Assembly: GCA_016744795.1 (NCBI GenBank)
Contig: JADGDR010000003.1
Span: forward strand, 186,001-250,000
Length of the DNA stretch: 64,000 nt
Source: Sulfurospirillum sp.
GTDB lineage: Bacteria > Campylobacterota > Campylobacteria > Campylobacterales > Sulfurospirillaceae
Reading direction: 5' to 3'
Each line of letters starts with the position of its first letter. Positions within the stretch are counted from its first letter, which is position 1. The notes under the pieces were generated by a model. That model saw only the letters and a list, made by a program, of their open reading frames with translations. It was not told the DNA's origin and did not search any database. Made by a program: the position numbers and the translations under genes. Shown one piece after another: positions 43,734 through 54,400 of the stretch.

Positions 43734-44639
43734 TTGGATATATTTCTCTCAGTTATTTCTATATATGTTTTTATTCTTCTAGGATTTTTGGCAAAAACTA
43801 AACTAAAAGATGAACTTCAAGAAAAATCACTTGTTATTATTTCTATCTATTTTTTACAACCTATGCTTACTTTTTGGGGACTTAGCTCAAAAAGTATAGA
43901 TGCGAGTCTTATTCAAATACCTCTTATTTATATAGGTATAAGTATATTATGTATATTTATCAGTTCTATTTTAGCTAATACCTTTTTTAATGAAGCAAAA
44001 GAGCGTTCCATAGTTACAATCTCAAGTGCAATAGGAAACACTGGAAATTTAGGAATTCCTATAGGTATAGCTCTTTTTGGACAAGAATCTATTATATATA
44101 CTTCACTTATCAACGTAGGAAATGTTTTTTTAGTATATACCATAGGAATCTACTTCTACTCAAGAGGTCAATTTAGTATAAAAAAGTCACTGTTAAACAT
44201 TATAAAACTACCACTTATTTGGTTTGCACTTTTAGCTCTTACTCTAAATCTTTTGCAAGTAGAGATTCATACTTCTATCTTTAAATCTTTGGAGATGGGT
44301 GCATATGCAGCCATGGTTTTGCAACTAATGATTTTTGGCATGTTTTTGTATAGTATAAAATTAAAAAGTATTAACTTAAAACTTCTTTTTCACGTTAGTT
44401 TTATAAAATTTATCATCATTCCTTTAATTTCTATTGCTATCTTAAAAAGTCTTAATTTGGATGAATTTATAGTTAGTGTAATAATGCTTGAATTACTTGT
44501 TCCACTTGCTGTTACAAATGTCAACCTTGCATCTTTATATAACTGCAAACCTGTAGATGTAACTGCCTTAGTCTTTTTTACTTCACTATTTTTTGTACCC
44601 TATATTCTTTTTATTATGCAACTTTTTGGTAAACTATAG
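43734..44639 (+). CDS. AEC-family transporter (auxin efflux carrier-like)
   Basis: 301 residues, ten hydrophobic helices, with the family motifs GFLAKTKLKDEL in the first loop, SAIGNTGNLGIPIGIALFG in the middle and LLVPLAVTNVNLASLYNC in the last third. AEC proteins carry organic anions or amino acids out of or into the cell; the substrate is unknown. TTG start with AGGGG seven bases upstream. Close to fliO but unrelated in function. Confidence 0.9.
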   Translation: MDIFLSVISIYVFILLGFLAKTKLKDELQEKSLVIISIYFLQPMLTFWGLSSKSIDASLIQIPLIYIGISILCIFISSILANTFFNEAKERSIVTISSAIGNTGNLGIPIGIALFGQESIIYTSLINVGNVFLVYTIGIYFYSRGQFSIKKSLLNIIKLPLIWFALLALTLNLLQVEIHTSIFKSLEMGAYAAMVLQLMIFGMFLYSIKLKSINLKLLFHVSFIKFIIIPLISIAILKSLNLDEFIVSVIMLELLVPLAVTNVNLASLYNCKPVDVTALVFFTSLFFVPYILFIMQLFGKL

Positions 44640-44641
44640 AT

Positions 44642-45016
44642 ATGGACAATATAATTAACGAAAAAGATATAAGACTAAAGTACGTAAGAGGATTAGAAAA
44701 ATTTGTAAGAAGCAACATATCTTACTTAAAAGATCCAACATTTGAATTTGATATATTTCAAAAAAGAGTAAAAAAAACCTTTAAAATTCTCAAAAAAATT
44801 AAATCTATAAGACTAAACTCAACTTATCCTATAGCCCTAGAAAACTACGTTAATCTTGTGTTGAGTGTTTTACATGTAGAGGATTTAAAAGATGAAGAAA
44901 AAGAAATATTGCAAGCCAAGCTCCTAAAAGAAGCAAATCTTCTTCATAAAGAAAAAAATAAAACTCAATATAAAAAAGATAAGCACAAAAAAAGTAGTTT
45001 TAATGATGGATACTAA
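44642..45016 (+). CDS. Hypothetical 124-residue basic protein
   Basis: No family recognised. Predicted all-helical and Lys-rich with hydrophobic spacing (YVRGLEKFVRSNISYL, ALENYVNLVLSVLHVEDL) and a polar Lys/His tail ending HKKSSFNDGY. No TM or signal peptide. Begins two bases after the AEC transporter stop and ends in a 17-base tail-to-tail overlap with the dus gene. It contains a TACATGTA copy at 44871 encoding Leu-His-Val. Confidence 0.7.
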   Translation: MDNIINEKDIRLKYVRGLEKFVRSNISYLKDPTFEFDIFQKRVKKTFKILKKIKSIRLNSTYPIALENYVNLVLSVLHVEDLKDEEKEILQAKLLKEANLLHKEKNKTQYKKDKHKKSSFNDGY

Positions 45017-45941
45017 AAAATAGCTCTATTTCATCTCTCATTTGCTCTATTTTAACTATAGTATTAATCTTGTTTCTAAAAGCAGAAGCTTCTTCATAAC
45101 CTTTTGAATAAACATGAAGATGTTTTCTAAACATACTCACACCATGAGAGCCATGAAATTCAACCATACTATCATAATGTTCTAATATAATTTCAGCTTT
45201 AAGAGCGTTATTAACTGAATTTTTACCATGCTTTAATTCATAGAATATCCAAGGATTTCCAATTGCTCCTCGCCCTATCATAAGAGAATTACAGCCTGTT
45301 ATTTTTTTAACTTCCATCGCTTTTTCATAATTTGTAATGTCACCATTAGCCAAAACTGGTATATTAACACTTTGTTTTACTTTAGCAATCGCTTCATAAT
45401 CTACAACAGCTTTATATGCACCAGCTCTCGTACGACCATGAACGCTCATAAAATCTGCACCACTCGCTTCTACAGCCTTAGCAATATTCTCAGGAATCTT
45501 ATCTACATAACCTAAACGTACCTTTGCACTAGTGTATCTTTTATTTGAATGTTTTTTGATAAGTTCAACTATTTTGCCAAGATGTGGTAAATCTAAAAGT
45601 AAAGATGAACCAGAACTTTGTGATACAACTTTAGGCACAGGACAGCCACAATTCAAATCTATACCATCAATGCCTTCTATATCATTTAGTATCTCTACAG
45701 CATCACGAATAGCAACTAAATCACTACCAGCAATTTGAACTATATATGGAGTCTCTAGTGGTGATTTTTCTAACATCTTAAAAGTTTTTTTTGAATTATG
45801 TTGAAGAGCATTTGAACTTATCATTTCTGAAAATGTTAAATCAGCTCCAAATTTTTTAACAACACTACGAAACGGAAGGTCGGTATATCCTGCAAGGGGA
45901 GCAAGGGCAATAATGCCCTTGTCAAAATCTATTATACTCAA
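45000..45941 (-). CDS. dus: tRNA-dihydrouridine synthase (DusB-type)
   Basis: FMN enzyme reducing uridine to dihydrouridine in tRNA, 313 residues. Motifs: IALAPLAGYTDLPFRSVVKKFGADLTFSEM at the N-terminus, GIDLNCGCPVPKVV with the catalytic Cys, FMSVHGRTRAGAY, PVLANGDI, and SLMIGRGAIGNPWIF. The C-terminal helical domain follows. Which Dus position it modifies is not set by sequence; the NCGCPVPK pattern points to DusB. Confidence 0.93.
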   Translation of the reverse strand: MSIIDFDKGIIALAPLAGYTDLPFRSVVKKFGADLTFSEMISSNALQHNSKKTFKMLEKSPLETPYIVQIAGSDLVAIRDAVEILNDIEGIDGIDLNCGCPVPKVVSQSSGSSLLLDLPHLGKIVELIKKHSNKRYTSAKVRLGYVDKIPENIAKAVEASGADFMSVHGRTRAGAYKAVVDYEAIAKVKQSVNIPVLANGDITNYEKAMEVKKITGCNSLMIGRGAIGNPWIFYELKHGKNSVNNALKAEIILEHYDSMVEFHGSHGVSMFRKHLHVYSKGYEEASAFRNKINTIVKIEQMRDEIELFFSIHH

Positions 45942-45944
45942 TAT

Positions 45945-46964
45945 CTATATTCTTAAAAAAAGTCCACTGTCAACATTCTTGCCGTGGTCTCTAAGGAAAA
46001 GAATTGTTTTCCATTTTACAAATTCATCTTCATCAGAATTTTCTAGTATATCTCTTATCTTATCTATCATTTGTAACTCATAAAGAACATATAAATATGC
46101 ATCAGATGCAGCACTATGCTCTGTTGAGTTATATAGTTTTTCAAAAAGAGCCATAAGAGCATCGGGATCTAATTTTGTTTTAATCTCATAAGCAAGCTCA
46201 AGATAATCTTCACGATTTGCTTTAAACTGCATTAGAAGCTCTTCAATTGAATCCAAATCCATTTTTATAGATTCTGTTCCTTCTTCTTCAAGATATCTCT
46301 CCATCAAAATTCTAAACGTCTCTTTAGTTGGTGTAAAACCTATCTTTTTTATATCTTCAAAGCTAGAGTACTTTATGTATTCTAAATAAGCTTTTTGATA
46401 TAACTTACTATTTTTATCTGTGCACTCTTTTAGTATTGTAGATGCATATTTTACATCTTCTGTAAGTCTATTAAAGTTGTTTTGATCCAATAATTTATTT
46501 TGTGAAGAGAGTCTATATTTTTTTAATTCGACTACCTTCCCATCATTTATATCTTTAACTACTTGACGGTTTAATTCTATCTTTTCATCTTTGCTAATAA
46601 AATCTTCAATCTCTTTATAATCGAGCATCTTCATGCTTTTACCAACAAATTTGAAAAATTCTGTTTTGTACTTAACAACACTATCTTCACCCATAACTTT
46701 TTCACTAAGCGCTGTTTTAAAATTCTCAAAATCTTTATTTATTGATCTTGCTTTCCAAAAATCTTTTAGACTATAGTACATCATATGAGTTATAGATGCA
46801 AGAAAAAGTAAAATCGTTGGTAATACAATCCAGAGTGCTACTGGAAGCTCTAATGAAAATGTATAAACCTCTAACGTATACATATCTCCATTGAAACTAT
46901 ATACATAAAGGCCTATAGCCAACATGTAAACTACTGTTAAAAGAATATATCGTTTAATACCCAT
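45945..46964 (-). CDS. Conserved two-TM membrane protein
   Basis: 339 residues with two N-terminal TM helices (about 5-23 and 40-64) and a large cytoplasmic part of helical repeats. Acidic, with stretches such as KIGFTPTKETFRILMERYLEEEGTE and SDAYLYVLYELQMIDKIRDILENSDEDEF. I do not know a named function; similar proteins occur in Campylobacterota near dksA. Three bases from dus and ten from dksA, so it is in their operon. Confidence 0.72.
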   Translation of the reverse strand: MGIKRYILLTVVYMLAIGLYVYSFNGDMYTLEVYTFSLELPVALWIVLPTILLFLASITHMMYYSLKDFWKARSINKDFENFKTALSEKVMGEDSVVKYKTEFFKFVGKSMKMLDYKEIEDFISKDEKIELNRQVVKDINDGKVVELKKYRLSSQNKLLDQNNFNRLTEDVKYASTILKECTDKNSKLYQKAYLEYIKYSSFEDIKKIGFTPTKETFRILMERYLEEEGTESIKMDLDSIEELLMQFKANREDYLELAYEIKTKLDPDALMALFEKLYNSTEHSAASDAYLYVLYELQMIDKIRDILENSDEDEFVKWKTILFLRDHGKNVDSGLFLRI

Positions 46965-46973
46965 TTTGAACCC

Positions 46974-47327
46974 CTACTTATTTTGTTTTTCTATTATCTC
47001 TCTACAAACTATACAATACTTTGCATAAGGTTTAACTTTTAGTCTTTGAAAACTTATTTCTTCCTCACACATATCACACACACCATATCCGCCACTTTTT
47101 ATCTTTCCAAGTGAGAAATCAATTTCAATAAGCTCACGACTTTGCTGTGCACTTATTGCTTGTTCTATCATACGATCAGTACTAACAGCAGCATGATCAG
47201 CCTCATCTCCAACTTCATCATTTTTTAAAGAAGCTATCTCTCTAGATGCATCATTTATATTTTTCTTTATCTGCACTCTTCTTGCTAAGAGTAAATCTTC
47301 AAAATATTTTAAATCACTATTTCTCAT
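46974..47327 (-). CDS. dksA: DksA/TraR-family RNA polymerase-binding protein
   Basis: 117 residues: coiled-coil N-terminus with the acidic tip EVGDEADHAA (D and A at the tip contact RNA polymerase in DksA), then a C4 zinc finger CDMCEEEISFQRL...YCIVCREIIE. DksA modulates stringent-response transcription with ppGpp. It is shorter than E. coli DksA (151 residues), lacking the N-terminal extension, as is usual in epsilons. AAGGA lies ahead of the start. Confidence 0.92.
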   Translation of the reverse strand: MRNSDLKYFEDLLLARRVQIKKNINDASREIASLKNDEVGDEADHAAVSTDRMIEQAISAQQSRELIEIDFSLGKIKSGGYGVCDMCEEEISFQRLKVKPYAKYCIVCREIIEKQNK

Positions 47328-47347
47328 TGCTCTTTTCCTTCAATATC

Positions 47348-47803
47348 CTACTTGTGGTAGGGGTGGTTGTTTTTTATACAAAGCCCTCGATAAATCTGTT
47401 CATAAAGAACAGTTTTAGCTATTTTATGGGCAAATGTCAATTTACTTAAACTTATAACTTTTTGAGTTTTATCTAAAAACTCTTGGTTAAAACCATAAGC
47501 ACCGCCAATAAAAAAATTGATATTTATCTCATTATCAAAAATTTTACTAAACTCAAAACTATTACACTGTTTTCCCTCTACATCTAAAGCAATATTATAA
47601 CCCTTTAGATAAGGTTCATAGGTTTTACTATATGATTCTCTAGCCTCACTCTGCCCTTTTACTTGGGCTTTGGCAATGTGTTTATTAAAAAGCACTCTAT
47701 CTTCTATAGAAGCATTTTTAGATATCATTTTTATAAAATCTTTATTTAATGCATCTATATTGTTATCGCCACTTTTTTCTATACTAAAGACTTTAATATT
47801 CAT
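47348..47803 (-). CDS. rlmH: 23S rRNA pseudouridine-1915 methyltransferase RlmH
   Basis: SPOUT-family SAM-dependent enzyme acting on pseudouridine 1915 of 23S rRNA. 151 residues against about 155 in E. coli. The C-terminal knot region is INFFIGGAYGFNQEFLDKTQKVISLSKLTFAHKIAKTVLYEQIYRGLCIKNNHPYHK in sequence order, carrying GGAYG and the conserved HPYHK end. The start codon overlaps the end of thiE by 11 bases. Confidence 0.95.
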   Translation of the reverse strand: MNIKVFSIEKSGDNNIDALNKDFIKMISKNASIEDRVLFNKHIAKAQVKGQSEARESYSKTYEPYLKGYNIALDVEGKQCNSFEFSKIFDNEININFFIGGAYGFNQEFLDKTQKVISLSKLTFAHKIAKTVLYEQIYRGLCIKNNHPYHK

Positions 47804-48353
47804 ATAAATCTGTACCTACAACAGCGAATGAAACACCATCAATCTCATCATTCACTCTAACTCCACCGATTGCCCCAACCGGCTTAAAAGAGAGTCTTGC
47901 TAAGCCACTTAGGCTCTCTTTTAAAACGCTTGCATCATTTTTTGTACTAGTAGCTCTATATGCTCCTAATCCTATATAATCTATATCAAAATTATTTGCT
48001 TCTAAAATTTCCTCTTTATTGTGAGTAGAAATTCCTAAAATTTTTCTACCTATTTTTTTTCTTATATTTACTATTGCCTTTTGCTTACATGTAGATATGT
48101 TTTTCAAATCTTCTTGCCCTACATGTACCCCATCACAAAACTCTACTAAATCAACTCTATCATTAATTAAAAGACTTATATCACAAAGAGATTTTATAAG
48201 TTTCAAGTTTTCTATTTTTCTTTGCTTATCTCCTTGTTTATCTCGATACTGAATTATCTCTACATGCAAAGCTTTACATGTAGAGATAAATCTTTGTATT
48301 GTCCACTCTTTTTTGACCAAAGTTTCATAATCTAATAGAGCATAGAGTTTCAT
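47793..48353 (-). CDS. thiE: Thiamine phosphate synthase-like protein (ThiE)
   Basis: TIM-barrel of 186 residues: LLINDRVDLVEFCDGVHVGQEDL, ILGISTHNKEEILEANNFDIDYIGLGAYRATSTKND, and KPVGAIGGV match the ThiE/TenI family, which joins thiazole phosphate and HMP-PP to thiamine phosphate. The usual ThiE GPIFPTxTK loop is here GAYRATSTK, so some divergence of the active site is evident. It is shorter than E. coli ThiE (211). Sits between accD (4-base overlap) and rlmH, not in a thiamine operon. Confidence 0.78.
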   Translation of the reverse strand: MKLYALLDYETLVKKEWTIQRFISTCKALHVEIIQYRDKQGDKQRKIENLKLIKSLCDISLLINDRVDLVEFCDGVHVGQEDLKNISTCKQKAIVNIRKKIGRKILGISTHNKEEILEANNFDIDYIGLGAYRATSTKNDASVLKESLSGLARLSFKPVGAIGGVRVNDEIDGVSFAVVGTDLYEY

Positions 48354-49228
48354 GCTTTTATCTTTAACTCGTACTCGTCTTTTTTGTAATTTCTACCAAA
48401 AAAAGTCAACATATCAGAGATACACTTTTTCATCTCACCACGTTGGACTATCATGTCAATCAAACCATGTTCAAGTAAAAATTCTGCTCTTTGAAATCCC
48501 TCTGGTAAGTCTGTTCCAATAGTCTGTTTAATAACTCTTTGTCCTGCAAATCCAATAAGCGAACCAGGTTCAGTTATGATTACATCACCAAGCCAAGCAA
48601 AAGAGGCACTAACCCCTCCCATTGTTGGATCAGTTAAAATAGAAATAAAAGGAAGACCCGCACCACTTAATTTAGTCAAGGCAGCTGAAGTTTTTGACAT
48701 TTGAAGAAGAGAGAAAGTACTCTCCTGCATTCTTGCCCCTCCACTTGCACTCACTATAACTAACCCCTCTTTATTCGTAATAGCACGGTTAATCGCTCTT
48801 ACAATTTTTTCACCTTCAACCGAACCTAAACTTCCACCCATAAACTTAAAATCAAATACAACTAATTGAGTACTTATTCCATTAACAGAACAACTACCAC
48901 TTATGACAGATGATGTACGTCCTGTTTTTTGACTTGCTTCATCTATACGTTTTTTATATGATTTTTTATCAACAAACTTCAGTGGGTCAATTGGTGCTAA
49001 GGATGAATCAAACTCTGTAAAAGTATCTTCATCACAAATAAGGTCTATCCTTTGTTGTGCAGTAATTCGCATATGAAATCCACACTTTGGACAGACATTA
49101 AATAGGTGTTCAATCTCTTTAAAATACATTAGAGATTGGCATTTTGAACACTTTACCCAATGACTTGGAGCTTCTTTTGGAGAGGACTGCTTTTTACGAA
49201 AGTTACCGAAAAATTCACTAAATCCCAT
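48350..49228 (-). CDS. accD: Acetyl-CoA carboxylase carboxyltransferase beta subunit
   Basis: Fatty acid synthesis enzyme subunit, 292 residues. N-terminal C4 zinc ribbon CSKCQSLMYFKEIEHLFNVCPKCGFHM and the crotonase-fold body with KFMGGSLGSVEGEKI, VSASGGARMQES and FAGQRVIKQTIG. Works with AccA, not in this window. Overlaps thiE by four bases. The weakly defined gap upstream (49229-49323) presumably holds its promoter. Confidence 0.97.
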   Translation of the reverse strand: MGFSEFFGNFRKKQSSPKEAPSHWVKCSKCQSLMYFKEIEHLFNVCPKCGFHMRITAQQRIDLICDEDTFTEFDSSLAPIDPLKFVDKKSYKKRIDEASQKTGRTSSVISGSCSVNGISTQLVVFDFKFMGGSLGSVEGEKIVRAINRAITNKEGLVIVSASGGARMQESTFSLLQMSKTSAALTKLSGAGLPFISILTDPTMGGVSASFAWLGDVIITEPGSLIGFAGQRVIKQTIGTDLPEGFQRAEFLLEHGLIDMIVQRGEMKKCISDMLTFFGRNYKKDEYELKIKA

Positions 49229-49323
49229 GATAATATCTCCTATATATATTTAATATTTTCTTTTATTTTAGTTACACTCAAAATAAATTAATATCAGATA
49301 AAGTGTAACATTATAGTCACATT

Positions 49324-50037
49324 TTATATAAATTGGAGTATTTTACCAAAAATTTCCTTGTTTTGGCTTACAAGAAGTAAATCTTCTCTTTTTTCTACAT
49401 ATAAATCTTCACACATATACAATCCAGCTGCTATATCATACTCTCTCATTTTTCCCTCATAAAGAACAAAATCAACGTCATGAGCATAAGCCAATGATAG
49501 TGCAAAAGCTCCTGGACTACGGTATTTTATGCCATATCTCCTCATAAGTTCTGGTGTACCTTTTGAACAATAAGTTCGCTCAAAAAGCCCTACTTTTGAA
49601 TAGATATTTTTTTCTACTTTTTCAAATTTCAAATCTTTTATATTTGCTCTTTCAAAACGATTTTTGTCTTTAAGAAAAAGCTCACCATTTGAAAGATTAA
49701 CAACTACGGCTGCAAGGCATTTCCCATCTCTTTTAAGAGCAACAGAAGTTCCATAGTATGGTAGATTCGAAGCAAAATTATCACTTCCATCAATTGGATC
49801 TATGATGATTTCATCACTCTTTTTATTATCAACAAAACCACACTCTTCTGAATAAATATTTCCAAAAACACTTAAATGCTGTATAAAAATTTCTTCAGCA
49901 AGCAAATCAATTTTGCTACTAACATCTCCACCCGCCCCTAAAGAAATACTCTGATAAAAATCTTCATCAGAGTTATTCTCTAAAAGTTCTATTATCTCTA
50001 TATTTGCGATTATGGCCGCATCAAAAAAGTCTTTCAT
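49324..50037 (-). CDS. Inositol monophosphatase-family phosphatase
   Basis: 237 residues of the Mg2+-dependent IMPase/CysQ/FBPase fold. Metal-site residues are visible: SSKIDLLAEE, YSEECG (Glu), IIDPIDGSDNF (DPIDGS signature) and YDIAAG near the C-terminus. Substrate could be inositol phosphate, PAP (CysQ) or histidinol phosphate; the family does not decide it. The gene lies one base from the gltD stop in the same direction. Confidence 0.85.
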   Translation of the reverse strand: MKDFFDAAIIANIEIIELLENNSDEDFYQSISLGAGGDVSSKIDLLAEEIFIQHLSVFGNIYSEECGFVDNKKSDEIIIDPIDGSDNFASNLPYYGTSVALKRDGKCLAAVVVNLSNGELFLKDKNRFERANIKDLKFEKVEKNIYSKVGLFERTYCSKGTPELMRRYGIKYRSPGAFALSLAYAHDVDFVLYEGKMREYDIAAGLYMCEDLYVEKREDLLLVSQNKEIFGKILQFI

Positions 50038-50038
50038 T

Positions 50039-51427
50039 TTAACTCAACAAACTCTTTACAATTGCATCTGCTGCATCTTTTCCTTCGCTAGCAGCTGTTA
50101 CAACAAGGTCACTTCCTCTTTTGCAATCTCCTCCTGCATAAACTCCAGATTTACTTGTTTCATAGTTTTTATTTACTTCTATAGCTCCCCATTTATTTAC
50201 TTCTATTCCATTTTCAGCTAAAAAAGTAGGAGTTGAAGCGGAAAATCCAAGAGCAAAAATAATTACATCAGCTTCTACTCTAAACTCACTTCCTTTGACA
50301 ATTTCAACACAAGCTCTTCCACTTGCATCTTTTGTACTCAATATAGTTTTTTGCATCTCTATGGCAATTACTTCATTATTGCTATTTACTATAACCTCTT
50401 TAGGAGTAGCATTATATTTGAACAAGGCACCCTCTTCTTTTGAGTTTTTAAATTCCTTCTTACTTCCTGGCATATTGTATTTATCACGGCGATAAAGACA
50501 TTTTACACTTTTAGCCCCTTGTCTTAAAGAAGTTCTCAAACAATCCATAGCAGTATCACCACCTCCGATAACTACTACATTTCTACCCTCTACATCATAC
50601 TTTTTATCGTAACTTTCATGAAATAGTTTTCTCTGAATATCTCTTAGAAAATCCATTGCCATAAAAACACTTTTTGCATTTTCATTTACAAGTTTTGCTC
50701 TATTTGAAGTCTCTGCACCAATACCTAAAAATATAGCATCATGTTCATTTACTAAATCATCAAAAGTAATTTCTTTACCTATCTCACTGTTTACATGTAA
50801 ACTCATACCCGCCTCTTGCAACCATTTCACACGACGAGCTACTACTTCTTTATCTAATTTAAATCCAGGAATTCCATAAGTCATAAGTCCACCAGCTCTA
50901 TTTTGGCGTTCATACATATTTACTTTTATTCCAGCTCTTAAAAGATAAGTAGCACAAGAGAGTCCAGCAGGACCAGCTCCAATAATAGCTACATTTTTAT
51001 TAGTTGTTATTCCAGGGAAATCTGGTTTTAGTCCTTTTTTGAAACCATGCTCAGAAATAAAAGTTTCAATTGAACCAATTGTAATAGCACCATGACCATC
51101 ATTTAACGTACAATCTCCTTCACAAAGTCTATCTTGTGGGCAAATCCTTCCTGTAATTTCAGGATATGGATTACTCTCATTAGAGAGCTTAAATGCCAAC
51201 TCATTTTTCATACCACTTATAGATTTCAACCAATATGGTATATAGTTGTGAAGAGGACATTTACTATGACAAAATGGATCGCCACACTGAACACAGCGAC
51301 TAGCTTGTGAAGAAGCCTCTTCTTTTGAAAAAAGTTCGTATATCTCTCTAAAATCATCTACTCTATCACTACTATCTCTTTTTTCTGGTTCTATTCTTTC
51401 TAAGTTTATAAAATTTTGCATTTCCAT
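50039..51427 (-). CDS. gltD: Glutamate synthase small subunit
   Basis: NADPH-dependent glutamate synthase beta subunit, 462 residues. N-terminal iron-sulfur cysteines CVQCGDPFCHSKCPLHNYIPYW and CPQDRLCEGDC; FAD site GAGPAGLSCATYLLRAG; NADPH site VIGGGDTAMDCLRTSLRQGA; C-terminal VYAGGDCKRGSDLVVTA. It passes electrons to GltB, whose gene is four bases upstream. Together the pair converts glutamine and 2-oxoglutarate to two glutamates. Confidence 0.97.
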   Translation of the reverse strand: MEMQNFINLERIEPEKRDSSDRVDDFREIYELFSKEEASSQASRCVQCGDPFCHSKCPLHNYIPYWLKSISGMKNELAFKLSNESNPYPEITGRICPQDRLCEGDCTLNDGHGAITIGSIETFISEHGFKKGLKPDFPGITTNKNVAIIGAGPAGLSCATYLLRAGIKVNMYERQNRAGGLMTYGIPGFKLDKEVVARRVKWLQEAGMSLHVNSEIGKEITFDDLVNEHDAIFLGIGAETSNRAKLVNENAKSVFMAMDFLRDIQRKLFHESYDKKYDVEGRNVVVIGGGDTAMDCLRTSLRQGAKSVKCLYRRDKYNMPGSKKEFKNSKEEGALFKYNATPKEVIVNSNNEVIAIEMQKTILSTKDASGRACVEIVKGSEFRVEADVIIFALGFSASTPTFLAENGIEVNKWGAIEVNKNYETSKSGVYAGGDCKRGSDLVVTAASEGKDAADAIVKSLLS

Positions 51428-51431
51428 AATT

Positions 51432-54400
51432 CTAATCTCCCTCTTCTGGATTCAGTGGTGCTTGGGTCATATCTTTTGGACGCACAATCCAAAAATCTCT
51501 TACAGAATGACGAAAATTTTCTAAAATATATTTTGCTTTAACACTTTTTGTTTTATTTATATGCGATTTTAACTGTCTTTTCAAAAAATGCCTAGCTTCA
51601 TCCATTTCATCTGTATCAATTCTCTCAGCAAGGACTAACTCTTGATTGAGTTTATCTATAAAATTATGCTCTGTATTGTAAATCAATGCAACTCCACCTG
51701 TCATACCTGCACCAAAATTTACGCCAGTATTTCCAAGAATAGTTACAACTCCACCTGTCATATACTCACAAGCATGATCCCCTGTTCCTTCTACTACAGT
51801 AATAGCTCCTGAATTCCTTACACAAAATCTCTCACCAACTTCACCAGCTATATAAAGTTTTCCTCCAGTTGCCCCGTAAAGACAGGTATTACCTCCACTG
51901 GTATAACCTTCTCTTTGATACTTTGGAATTATAACTATTTCACCACCATTCATACCTTTTCCTATGTAATCATTGGCAGTTCCATGAAGTCTAATCTTTA
52001 CACCATTTATCAAAAATGCACCAAAAGATTGACCAGCAACACCATCTAATTCAAATTTTATGCTATCTTCTGGTAAACCCTTATTACCATAGAATTTTGC
52101 TATTTCACCACTAACAAGTGCACCAAAGCTCCTATTTGTATTTTTGATTGTTTTATGTAAAACTATTTTCTCTAGTGGATTTTCTATAACTTTATATACT
52201 TCTTTTAAAATTGCATGTTCAAACTCATTTGGATCAAATGGATCGTTTGAGCTTTTTTTACATGTATTTGCTCCATTTATATTCATCAAAACTGATGAAA
52301 AATCAAACTTTTTAGCAAATTCATCATTCTTTACATGTAAGAAGTCACTTCTTCCAATAATATCTTCCATATTTTCATAACCAAGTTTGGCTAACAGTTC
52401 ACGAACATCTTCAGCTAAAAGCGTAAAAAAGTTTACTATTTTATCTACCGTTCCAACAAAATGGGCTCTAAGTTTTTCATCCTGTGTTGCAACACCAACC
52501 GTACATCTATTTTGATGACAAATTCTGAGTATTTTACAGCCTATAACTGTAAGTGCTACTGTACCAAAAGCATAACTCTCAGCTCCAAGAAGTGCCGCTT
52601 TTATGACATCAAGTCCCGTTTTAAGTCCACCATCAGTCTGAAGATGAACAGAGTCTCTAAGATGATTTGCTTTTAGTGCATTATGTGCTTCACTAAGTCC
52701 AAGTTCCCAAGGATTTCCTGCAAACTTGATTGAAGTTAGAGGAGCAGCTCCTGTTCCTCCATCACCACCACTAATAATAATCTTATCTGCATATGCTTTT
52801 GCTACACCAGCTGCAATAGTCCCTACACCTGCTGTTGAAACTAATTTTACTGTAATAGTCGCTTCAGGGTTAACTTGCTTTAAATCATAAATAAGCTGTG
52901 CTAAATCTTCTATCGAATAAATATCATGATGCGGAGGAGGAGAAATAAGAGTAACACCAGGAGTTGTATAACGCAAACTGGCAATAAGAGGTGTTACTTT
53001 ATGACCAGGAAGCTGACCACCTTCACCTGGTTTTGCTCCTTGCGCCACTTTTATCTGAATTTCTGTTGCACTTCTTAAATACTCTGGTGTTACACCAAAA
53101 CGTCCTGATGCAACTTGCTTAATTTTTGAAACCTTATTTGTTTTTAACCGCGAAGGAGATTCACCACCTTCACCAGAGTTACTCATGCCACCAATTTTAT
53201 TCATAGCCTCAGCTAAAGACTCATGAGCTTCAGGAGAGATAGACCCAAGACTCATAGCTGCTGAAGCAAATCTTTTAAAAATTTCCTCTTTTGACTCTAC
53301 TTTTGAGATATCTATCGGTTTTCTATCACTTTTAAGTTCAAAGAAATCACGAATAAACTTCAAATCTCTTGTATTTACAAGATTTTTATAATAATCATAA
53401 TCCTTTTTTTCTCCACTCTCTACAAATTTTTGAATAGAATGAACAACAGCTGGTCCAAAATCGTGGAATTCACTTCCATCTATATGCTTGTAAAAACCAC
53501 CTATTTCAAGTGGGAATAGTTTTTTACTTAAATCTAATTCATAAGCTTTAGCATGATTAAATTTTAATTTTTTCTCTATATCTTCATAACCAAGTCCTGG
53601 TATCATGGCATATGAATCACAAAAACAATCATCTACAATTTCATCACTAAGACCTAAACAGTCAAATAAAGATGAACTTCTATATGATGAAATAGTTGCA
53701 ATTCCCATTTTAGATATGATTTTTAAAAGACCTTGGTTTAGTGCTAAATTTACATTTTTAAGTGCTGTTTTTGTCTCATATGAAGTTATACCACTGTACT
53801 TGCACTCTTCTAAAGTTGAAGCATAAAGAATATACGGATAAACTGCACTTGCTCCAAATCCTATAAGGGTTGCACAGGAGTGAGAATCAAAAATTTCACC
53901 ACTTATAGTTATTATGGAAACTTTATGTCTAATACCTTCAGCTGAGAGTGATTGATTTAATCTTCCCATAACCATGAGCATAGGTATTGCTTTTAAAGTT
54001 TTACTCATACCCCTATCATCTAAAAATATAATTTTTATTTTCTCTTTTTTTACTGATTGAATTACATCATAAACTAAATCTTCCAAAGAACCTTTTAAAT
54101 TATCTTCAAAAAGTGTTGAAAAAACTCTATTTTTATAATCATCTCGATATCTAGGGTGCGTACTATCACCAAAAGACATAAGTACTTCAAGTTTTTCTTG
54201 CATTAGAATTGGTGAAATTGATTTAATACGTTTTGCATGCTCACTAGATTCATCAAGAACATTTCTCATCTCACCAAATCCGGCATTTAAACTCATAACA
54301 ACTTTTTCACGAATAGGATCTATAGGAGGGTTTGTTACTTGTGCAAATTTTTGTTTAAAAAAGTCACTAAAATTTCTCTGCTTTTTACTAAAAGCTGCCA